Shown: piece after piece, positions 53,001-63,500 of the stretch
Position numbering within the stretch: the stretch's first letter is position 1
Layout: each line of letters begins with the position of its first letter
DNA from: Glaciecola sp. HTCC2999
GTDB taxonomy: Bacteria; Pseudomonadota; Gammaproteobacteria; Enterobacterales; Alteromonadaceae
NCBI RefSeq assembly: GCF_000155775.1
Contig: NZ_DS989812.1
Span: forward strand, 16,990 to 80,989
DNA length: 64,000 bases
Direction: 5' to 3'
Translations under genes and position numbers: made by a program
Notes under the pieces: model-generated
Databases searched by the model: none
What the model saw: the letters and a program-made list of their open reading frames with translations, nothing else
Told to the model about the DNA's origin: nothing

Positions 53001-53540
53001 ATGAATGTTATCGAAACAGCATTACCTGGTGTGTTAATTATTGAACCAGCCATATTTGGTGATGACAGGGGTTTTTTTAAAGAAACGTTTCAAGCACAAC
53101 GCTATCGTGAGCTGGGGATCTCCCAAGATTTTGTCCAAGATAATTATTCCCGCTCTAGCTATGGGGTGCTGCGTGGTTTGCACTTCCAACAACAATATCC
53201 GCAAGGTAAATTAGTGTCATGTACACACGGTTCTGTATTTGATGTGATTGTGGATATTGACCCTGGTTCTGCCACATTTACTCAACATGTTTCAATTGAA
53301 ATATCCGGAGAGAACCATCGCCAGGTGTACATTCCTCCTGGTTACGCTCATGGGTTTTGTGTGCTAAGTGATACTGCTGATTTCATGTACAAATGTACCG
53401 ACTATTATCGTCCAGATGATGAAGCAGGTATTTTATGGAATGATCCTCAAATTGATATTGCTTGGCCTATCATCCACCCAACATTGTCACCTAAAGATAC
53501 AGTTAATATGACTTTAGATGCTTATCAGGCATCGTTATAA
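53001..53540 (+). CDS. rmlC: dTDP-4-dehydrorhamnose 3,5-epimerase
   Basis: The 179-residue cupin has DDRGFFKETF, QDNYSRSSYGVLRGLHFQ, and IPPGYAHGFCVL with the active-site region of RmlC. It produces dTDP-4-keto-L-rhamnose. It is tightly packed between rmlA and rmlD. Length and motifs are normal. Confidence 0.95.
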   Translation: MNVIETALPGVLIIEPAIFGDDRGFFKETFQAQRYRELGISQDFVQDNYSRSSYGVLRGLHFQQQYPQGKLVSCTHGSVFDVIVDIDPGSATFTQHVSIEISGENHRQVYIPPGYAHGFCVLSDTADFMYKCTDYYRPDDEAGILWNDPQIDIAWPIIHPTLSPKDTVNMTLDAYQASL

Positions 53541-53550
53541 AGACCTTAAA

Positions 53551-54411
53551 ATGAAGATATTGATTGCGGGTGCAAATGGTCAAGTCGGCAGTGAGTTTAG
53601 TCAGTTAAATTTAGACCAAAATATAGAACTTATTTTATGCGGTAAAGACACGTTGGATATCACGGATAAGCGTTTAACTGAACAGTTGTTCGAACATCAC
53701 CGTCCTGATATTGTAATTAATTGTGCTGCTTATACAGCAGTCGATTTGGCTGAAAAAGAGCCTGAGCGCGCTTTTTTGATTAATGAAACTGGTTGTGAAA
53801 ATCTCGCTATTGCCTGTGTAAAATATGATGTGCATCTTATTCATTTATCGACAGATTATGTATTTGATGGTACCAAGTCATTGCCTTATGAATCGAATGA
53901 TATTCCTAACCCAATTAATGTTTATGGCCAATCAAAACTCGCTGGCGAACAGAAAATTATTCATCTATTATCCCGATATACGATCTTAAGAGTTTCCTGG
54001 GTATTTGGTCAATATGGCAATAATTTTGTAAAGACTATGCTGCGTTTAGCAGAGAATAATACACATTTAGAGATTATTAATGATCAACTAGGTGGGCCAA
54101 CAGCAGCAAATGATATTGCTATGATTTGTGTAAATATTGCGCAAAATTCAGATCGCTTTACAGGTATCTTACACTTTTCAGGTACTCCTTTTGTTAGTTG
54201 GGCGCAGTTTGCTGAAGCAATTTTTAGAACGGCCCATATAGAGGGTGCAATTAAGTCAGTTCCATCAGTGGTGCCGATAAAAAGTATTGATTACAAATCT
54301 TCAACAAATCGCCCCAAAAATTCGACGTTAAAAACATCAATATCCTTGTCACATTTCAAAATTATAAATTGGCAAAAATCAATGTTAAAAATTGTTAAAT
54401 TATTAAACTAA
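53551..54411 (+). CDS. rmlD: dTDP-4-dehydrorhamnose reductase
   Basis: The protein of about 286 residues has MKILIAGANGQVGSEF, VINCAAYTAVDLAEKEP, HLSTDYVFDGTKSLPY, YGQSKLAGEQ and LRVSWVFGQYGNNFVKTM. It is the final enzyme of dTDP-L-rhamnose formation. ATG 53551 is chosen over an in-frame start at 53518 that lies inside rmlC. The C-terminal end becomes A+T rich. Confidence 0.94.
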   Translation: MKILIAGANGQVGSEFSQLNLDQNIELILCGKDTLDITDKRLTEQLFEHHRPDIVINCAAYTAVDLAEKEPERAFLINETGCENLAIACVKYDVHLIHLSTDYVFDGTKSLPYESNDIPNPINVYGQSKLAGEQKIIHLLSRYTILRVSWVFGQYGNNFVKTMLRLAENNTHLEIINDQLGGPTAANDIAMICVNIAQNSDRFTGILHFSGTPFVSWAQFAEAIFRTAHIEGAIKSVPSVVPIKSIDYKSSTNRPKNSTLKTSISLSHFKIINWQKSMLKIVKLLN

Positions 54412-54455
54412 ATTAAAGCAAAAAAATTTTACATATTGTAAGATTAAGGATTAAT

Positions 54456-54477
54456 TGTGTAAGAAATTTATTACACA
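54456..54477. promoter_or_regulatory. Inverted repeat TGTGTAA-N8-TTACACA before the adhesin gene
   Basis: The 7-base arms are perfect with an 8-base A/T spacer, 41 bases before the adhesin start. TGTGTAAG in the left arm also occurs twice upstream of the WbpM gene. Operator function is inferred. Confidence 0.5.
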
Positions 54478-54517
54478 TATTCTTTTTCTGTTGATAACCT
54501 GTCTGTGAAGGTATTTT

Positions 54518-57500
54518 ATGAGTGTAAAACTTTTTGATAAAAGTAGTCCCAATGAGCAATCCATCTTATCTGAAGCTGAGTTCAAGCAACTCCTTGAGGG
54601 AGCTTCATCCCTAGTAGCGCAAGGTGACGATATTATTCTTACGACTGCTGATGGACAAGAATTGGTAATCCCGCAAGGTAACCAATTAACAGACGTTAAA
54701 ACACTTATATCTGAATCACAACTCTCTTTTGACTTCGCAGTTGATAATTTTAGCGCGAATAATGAGGATGGATTAGAGTCTAATTCGGTTGTCATATCGT
54801 CAATTAAAGGCGCGGCTTACGTCATTACATCAGATGGACGTCGTGAAGTCAGTGAAGGTGACTCAATTGCCACTGACACAGTAATATTTACAGAAAGCGA
54901 AAATTCCGAAATTGAAATTGTTGATTCACAGACCAACAATAAAGCAACAATAATTCTTGATACAGATACAGAAATTTCACTACAGCAAAGTACCGTCGAC
55001 TCACTCATCGTTGGTCTTAACAAAGGGACGATTGCTAACACAGCATCAGAAAGTTTCTCCATTTCAACACCAGTAGGTGTCATCAACACTCAAAATCAAC
55101 CGCTTGGTGTCAGTGTCAACGATTTAACTAAAGTGACCACGGTTGTTGCCTTGTCTGAAAATGCTCAAACCATCAATTTAAGTACATCTTCTCAAAGTAA
55201 TCTTGAGATAGTAGTACCTGATACTGGTGTCGAGATACAACCGGATACCGATCAACCTGGCACGTCAGGGCAATCTACACCTGACACCACAACGACTCAG
55301 CAAATCCGAAGCTTGATATCACAAGATGGCTCTGGTGCATCGGCAATCGTTGATAGCTCCAGTGCATCAACTTCAGACAGTGTAGCGAGTGAAACTTCTT
55401 CAAATCCAAATAATTCGCTTAATAGTGCTACGCTTTCTGGTGTGGAAGTGAGTTCAATTGCTGAGTCAACAGGCGAGCAATCATTAGAACAAGGTGCGTT
55501 TTCAAATGATTCTGGTGCAACTAGTAATAATGTTGCTAACCCTAGCACTTCATCATCTGCATCTTCAAATACTGAGGGTTCAGATTCGGGAAGTTCAGAT
55601 TCATCAGATAGTGGTGATGTAGTCGGCAATGATAACAACATGGCAATTATGCCCTTTGTATCATTAGTTATTTCTGACTCTGTAGTCGATGAGCAAGATG
55701 AATTTATTAATTTAACGATCCAATTATCCACCGCAACGACTATGCCCGTTACTGTGACCCTCGTGGTTGAAGGCAATGATACGGGACGTGTTGAACTACC
55801 TAACAATGCAGAGTTCACTATAGCGCCTGGAGCATCAGAAATTGAAGTGCCGGTTGCTTTAAGTTCAGATTTTACCCGTCAAGATTTAGAAAATATTCAG
55901 ATATCTATTGGATCTGTTTCAAATGGAATGCCTGATGAGCAAAATCCAGATAGTGTCACTTTTGATATCATAGACCAAGATCCAATTAATGCAGCAAATT
56001 CGGATTCACCTATCGAAGTTGAGGGTAGTGATCAGGAAGATTCCGTTAGTGGTAGTGCTCAAGGTGACACTATAAATGCAGCTGGAGGTAATGACTTTGT
56101 AGATGCTGGTAAAGGTGACGATGTTATTGATGCCGGTACTGGCGATGATACTGTCTCTGGTGGTGATGGCAATGACTCTACCTCAGGTGATGAAGGCGAC
56201 GATTCGGTCGAGGGCGGAGCGGGTAACGATACGGTTACTGGCGGCATTGGCAGTGACACCACATTAGGTGGTGAAGGCGATGATACTGTCTCTGGTGGCG
56301 AGGGCAATGACTCTACCTCAGGTGATGATGGTGATGATTCTGTTGATGGCGGCGCGGGTAACGATACGGTTACGGGCGGCACTGGCGATGACACTACCAC
56401 AGGTGGTTCAGGCAACGATACTGTCTCTGGTGGTGAGGGCAATGACTCTACCTCAGGTGATGACGGTGATGATTCTGTTGATGGCGGCGCGGGTAACGAC
56501 ACGGTTACTGGCGGCACTGGCGATGACACCACCACAGGTGGTTTAGGCAACGATACTGTCTCTGGTGGTGAGGGCAATGACTCTACCTCAGGTGATGACG
56601 GTGATGATTCGGTCGATGGCGGCGCGGGTAACGATACGGTTACGGGCGGCACTGGCGATGACACCACCACAGGTGGTTTAGGCAACGATACTGTCTCTGG
56701 TGGCGAGGGTAATGACTCTACCTCAGGTGATGACGGCGATGATTCTGTTGATGGCGGCGCAGGCAACGATACTGTCTCTGGTGGTGAGGGCAATGACTCT
56801 ACCTCAGGTGATGACGGTGATGATTCGGTCGATGGCGGCGCGGGTAACGATACGGTTACGGGCGGCACTGGCGATGACACCACCACAGGTGGTTTAGGCA
56901 ACGATACTGTCTCTGGAGGTGAGGGCAATGACTCTACCTCAGGTGATGACGGTGATGATTCGGTCGATGGCGGCGCGGGTAACGATACGGTTACGGGCGG
57001 CACTGGCGATGACACCACATTAGGTGGCGAAGGCAACGATACTGTCTCTGGTGGTGAGGGCAATGACTCTACCTCAGGTGATGACGGTGATGATTCTGTT
57101 GATGGCGGCGCGGGTAACGACACGGTTACTGGCGGCACTGGCGATGACACCACCACAGGTGGTTTAGGCAACGATACTGTCTCTGGTGGTGAGGGCAATG
57201 ACTCTACCTCAGGTGATGACGGTGATGATTCTGTTGATGGCGGTGCGGGTAATGACACGGTCACAGGTGGCGCAGGCAACGATACGACCATAGGTGGTGC
57301 CGGCAACGATACCGTTTCTGGTGACGCAGGTGATGACTCGACTGGCGGCGGCGACGGAGATGATACCGTAGACGGCGGTGAAGGAAATGACACAGTCACA
57401 GGTGGCGCCGGCAACGATACGACCACCGGTGGAGCAGGTAACGATACTATCTCTGGTGACGCAGGTGATGACTCGACTGGCGGCGGAGACGGTGATGACT

Positions 57501-60500
57501 CCGTAGACGGCGGTGAAGGAAATGACACAGTCACAGGTGGTGCGGGTAACGATACAGTCATAGGCGGCACTGGAGATGACTCTATCGATGGTGGTGAAGG
57601 TGCGGATTCAATAGCTGCAGGATCTGGTAATGACACAATTATTTTCGATGCGAATGATCTCTTAGTTGATGGTCAGACAGGAACTGATACGTTAATCATT
57701 CAAGAAGATACCCTTGATTTGAATGATGTAAACAATGACATTATTAAGAATATAGAAATCATTCAGCTACAAAATGATTCAGGTGTAGCATTCTCGATGT
57801 CTGAAACAGACCTTGTAGCACTTTTAGAGTCAGGTAATGAGCGTTTAATTATTGAAGGTGCTCAATCTGATGTAGTCACGTTATATGGGGTATTTAGCGA
57901 TTTAGGAATAGAGTCACTCGATAACGCAAATTACAATGTGTTTGGTTTTGATGGATTGGAAATTTTCGTCCGTGAAAATATCGGAAGTTCGGTTGTATTC
58001 CCAACTACACCGGGCGCCGATACTATTCCTGGAACAAGAAGTGATGATACTATCGATGGTGGTGAAGGTGATGATTCCGTCGATGGTGGTGAAGGAAATG
58101 ACACAGTCACTGGTGGCGCAGGCAACGATACGACCACCGGTGGAGCAGGTAACGATACTGTCTCTGGCGACGAAGGTGATGACTCGACTGGCGGCGGCGA
58201 CGGTGATGACTCCGTAGACGGTGGTGCAGGCAACGACACAGTTTCTGGTGGCTCAGGCAACGATACAACCACCGGTGGAGCAGGTAACGATACTGTCTCT
58301 GGTGACGCAGGTGATGACTCGACTGGCGGCGGAGACGGTGATGACTCCGTAGACGGCGGTGAAGGAAATGACACAGTCACTGGTGGTGCGGGCAATGATA
58401 CGACCACAGGTGGTGCAGGCAACGACACAGTTTCTGGTGACGCAGGTGATGACTCGACTGGCGGCGGCGACGGTGATGATACTGTCGATGGCGGTGAAGG
58501 AAATGACACAGTCACTGGTGGTGCGGGCAATGATACGACCACAGGTGGTGCAGGTAACGATACTGTTTCTGGTGACGCAGGTGATGACTCGACTGGCGGC
58601 GGAGACGGTGATGACTCCGTAGACGGCGGTGAAGGAAATGACACAGTCACTGGTGGCGCAGGCAACGATACGACCATAGGTGGTGCCGGCAACGATACCG
58701 TTTCTGGTGACGCAGGTGATGACTCGACTGGCGGCGGCGACGGAGATGATACCGTAGACGGCGGTGAAGGAAATGACACAGTCACAGGTGGCTCAGGCAA
58801 CGATACAACCACCGGTGGTGCAGGTAACGATACTGTTTCTGGTGACGCAGGTGATGACTCGACTGGCGGCGGAGACGGTGATGACTCCGTAGACGGCGGT
58901 GAAGGAAATGACACAGTCACTGGTGGCGCAGGCAACGATACGACCATAGGTGGTGCCGGCAACGATACCGTTTCTGGTGACGCAGGTGATGACTCGACTG
59001 GCGGCGGCGACGGAGATGATACCGTAGACGGCGGTGAAGGAAATGACACAGTCACAGGTGGCTCAGGCAACGATACAACCACCGGTGGAGCAGGTAACGA
59101 TACTGTCTCTGGTGACGCAGGTGATGACTCGACTGGCGGCGGAGACGGTGATGACTCCGTAGACGGCGGTGAAGGAAATGACACAGTCACTGGTGGTGCG
59201 GGCAATGATACGACCACAGGTGGTGCAGGCAACGACACAGTTTCTGGTGACGCAGGTGATGACTCGACTGGCGGCGGCGACGGTGATGATACTGTCGATG
59301 GCGGTGAAGGAAATGACACAGTCACTGGTGGTGCGGGCAATGATACGACCACAGGTGGTGCAGGTAACGATACTGTTTCTGGTGACGCAGGTGATGACTC
59401 GACTGGCGGCGGAGACGGTGATGACTCCGTAGACGGCGGTGAAGGAAATGACACAGTCACTGGTGGCGCAGGCAACGATACGACCATAGGTGGTGCAGGC
59501 AACGACACAGTTTCTGGTGACGCAGGTGATGATTCAACTGGCGGCGGCGAAGGCGATGACTCCGTAGACGGCGGTGAAGGAAATGACACAGTCACAGGTG
59601 GCGCAGGCAACGATACAACCACCGGTGGAGCAGGTAACGATACTGTCTCTGGTGACGCAGGTGATGATTCAACTGGCGGCGGCGACGGCGACGATTCTGT
59701 TGATGGCGGCGCGGGTAACGACACGGTTACTGGCGGCACTGGCAGTGATACCACATTAGGTGGTGAAGGCGATGATACCGTTTCTGGTGGAGCAGGTAAC
59801 GATACTGTCTTTGGCGACGCAGGTGATGACTCCGTAGACGGCGGCGACGGTGATGATTCCGTCGATGGTGGTGAAGGAAATGACACAGTCACTGGTGGCG
59901 CAGGCAGTGATACCACATTAGGTGGAGCAGGTAACGATACTGTCTCTGGCGACGCAGGTGATGACTCGACTGGCGGCGGCGACGGTGATGACTCCGTAGA
60001 CGGTGGTGAAGGAAATGACACAGTCACAGGTGGTGCGGGCAATGATACGACCACAGGTGGTGCAGGCAACGACACAGTTTCTGGTGACGCAGGTGATGAT
60101 TCAACTGGCGGCGGCGAAGGCGATGACTCCGTAGACGGCGGTGAAGGAAATGACACAGTCACAGGTGGCGCAGGCAACGATACAACCACCGGTGGAGCAG
60201 GTAACGATACTGTCTCTGGTGACGCAGGTGATGACTCGACTGGCGGCGGAGACGGTGATGACTCCGTAGACGGCGGTGAAGGAAATGACACAGTCACAGG
60301 TGGCGCAGGCAACGATACAACCATAGGTGGTGCTGGCAATGATTCCGTTTCTGGTGACGCAGGTGATGATTCAACTGGCGGCGGAGACGGTGATGATACT
60401 GTAGACGGCGGTGAAGGAAATGACACAGTCACTGGTGGCGCAGGCAACGATACGACCACAGGTGGTGCAGGTAACGATACTGTTTCTGGCGAAGCAGGTG

Positions 60501-63500
60501 ATGATTCTGTTTCAGGCGGAACAGGTGATGATTCTGTTGATGGCGGTGAAGGCGATGACTCTGTTGATGGTGGTGCTGGAAATGACACTGTCAATGGCGG
60601 GGCTGGAAACGACTCTATCGATGGTGGTGAAGGTGCAGATTCAATTGCAGCTGGCTCAGGAAATGACACCATTATTTATGATGCAAACGATGTATTGATA
60701 GATGGTCAGGCAGGAACTGACACATTATTGATTCAAGATAGTGAAGTTGACTTAACGCTTGTCGATGATGCGATTCTTAAAAACATAGAAGTTATTCAAT
60801 TAGACAATAATAGTGGTGTGAGTCTTACAATTAACGGTACTGATTTAGCTGCTTTATTAGATACAGAAACAAACCGTTTATACGTTCGCGGTTCAGATAC
60901 TGATACAGTTGAGATCCTCGATATATTTACTGCAGACGGTACTCAAACATTAGATGGTGTTGAGTACAATGTATTTTCAAATGCGACTCAAGCTATTTGG
61001 ATTGAATCTACCATTGATTCTAGTGCAGTGATCCCATCTGGTCCAGGGAACGATGAGTATCCTGGTTCTGAAGGTGATGATACCTATAATGGCGAAGGTG
61101 GAGACGATACTATTGCTGGAGAAGAAGGAAATGATTCTCTTGACGGTGATACTGGGAATGACTCTGTAGACGGCGGTGAAGGAAATGACACAGTCACTGG
61201 TGGTGCGGGCAATGATACGACCACAGGTGGTGCAGGCAATGATTCTGTTTCTGGTGACGCAGGTGATGATTCGACTGGCGGTGGCGACGGTGATGATACC
61301 GTAGACGGCGGTGAAGGAAATGACACAGTCACTGGTGGCGCAGGCAACGATACGACTATAGGTGGTGCCGGCAACGATACCGTTTCTGGTGACGCAGGTG
61401 ATGACTCGACTGGCGGCGGCGACGGAGATGATACCGTAGACGGCGGTGAAGGAAATGACACAGTCACAGGTGGTGCAGGCAACGATACAGTTTCTGGTGA
61501 CTCAGGTGATGATTCAACTGGCGGCGGCGACGGTGATGACTCCGTAGACGGCGGTGAAGGAAATGACACCGTCACTGGTGGTGCGGGCAATGATACGACC
61601 ACAGGTGGAGCAGGCAACGATACTGTTTCTGGTGACGCAGGTGATGATTCAACTGGCGGTGGCGACGGTGATGACTCCGTAGACGGTGGTGAAGGAAATG
61701 ACACAGTCACCGGTGGTGCGGGCAATGATACGACCACAGGTGGTGCAGGTAACGATACTGTTTCTGGTGACGCGGGTGATGATTCAACTGGCGGTGGTGA
61801 CGGTGATGACTCCGTAGACGGCGGTGAAGGAAATGACACAGTCACCGGTGGTGCGGGCAATGATACGACCACAGGTGGTGCCGGCAACGATACAGTTTCT
61901 GGTGACGCAGGTGATGATTCTGTTGATGGCGGTGAAGGCGATGACTCTGTTGATGGTGGCGCTGGAAATGACACTGTTAATGGCGGAGCTGGAAACGACA
62001 CCGTATTAGGTGGCGAAGGTAACGATTCTATTGATGGTGGCCTAGGCAGCGACTCAATCACTGCAGGAGACGGTGATGACACCATTATCTACGACAGAAA
62101 TGACGTATTAATTGATGGTGGAGCGGGAACCGATACCTTGGTGGTGAATGATGCTGAAGTAGATTTCACAACAATTTCTTCTCCGGTGTTACACAATATA
62201 GAAATTATTGATTTATCCGGTCCAAATGCCTCACAAATAACACTAAACGAAGCCAGTGTATTTGCTATTACTGATAGTGATCCTGCAGTGTTAACTGTCA
62301 ATGGAAATGATTTAGATATTGTCAATATCATTGGTGCTTGGACTCAAGGTGCCACTGTTGACGGTTACAATGTATATACTGGTACAACTGTGAACAGTGA
62401 TAATAATACTGTCAATGTCACATTGAATATATTTAGAGACATTACTGTTGCACAAACACAAACCGGTGGGACTGATAACGATACGTTAACTGGTACATCA
62501 GGCTCTGATATCTTACAAGGCTTTGGTGGTGATGACTCTTTAATGGGTGAAGCGGGTAATGATACGCTGCAAGGTGGTGCTGGAGATGATGAACTCATCG
62601 GAGGTACTGGCATTGATACTGCAGATTATACCGATGAAACTGCCAATATCAGCGTTGACTTAGACGCAGGTACATCAGGCGCGACTGATCCAAATGAGAC
62701 CGCCGATACAGGTAGCGATACGTTAACTAGTATTGAGAATGTGGTCGCCGGTGATGGCGATGACACTTTACGCGGTGATAGTAATACCAACCAACTCGAG
62801 GGTGGCGCAGGAGACGATACCATCGATGGTAGACAAGGTGCAGATACACTTATTGGTGGAGTCGGAGATGACTCGATTATTGGCGGTGAAGGTAATGACC
62901 GTCTCCGTGGTAATGAAGGTGCTGATACGTTATCTGGTGGTGCTGGTACCGATACTGCGGATTACTCGGATGAAGATTCCAATGTTACCGTAAACTTAAA
63001 AGACGGCAGTGCGACGGATGGTAGTGGTGATACCGATATTCTTGAAGATATTGAGAATATTGCAGGTGGTTCTGGTAATGATACGTTAACCGGCGATGAT
63101 ACCAATAACGTTATCACTGGTAATGAAGGCGATGATACGTTAATCGGTGGTTTAGGTAACGATACCCTTGAGGGCAGTGCTGGTAATGATACGGTCAGTT
63201 TCGCAGGTTCACTGAAAAACTGGGTAGTGAATCTATTTAGTTCAGATGTCACCAATAATGGTCAATCGACTGCAAGTAACTCTGCTCAAGCTGACACAGA
63301 AGTTGACCAGTTATCGAGTATTGAAAATGTCACCGGTGGCGCAGGTAACGATACTATTTATGGTTCAGATGAGGCCAATGTTGTCGTTGGTGGTGCAGGT
63401 AATGATGTCATTACTGCTAATGGCGGTGCTGATACTATTGATGGTGGCGCTGGTAGCGATACCTTCATCGGTGGCTTAGGCGCAGATGAAATCGATGGTG

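Noticed and set aside
57931-60672. A 913-residue minus-strand open frame rich in SPSPP-type repeats (also at 56059-57636 and 61084-62085)
   Set aside because: It is the antisense of the Gly/Asp repeat codons of the adhesin gene. The plus frame is continuous from 54518, with recognisable domains and a ribosome site, whereas the antisense frames break at the non-repeat islands.
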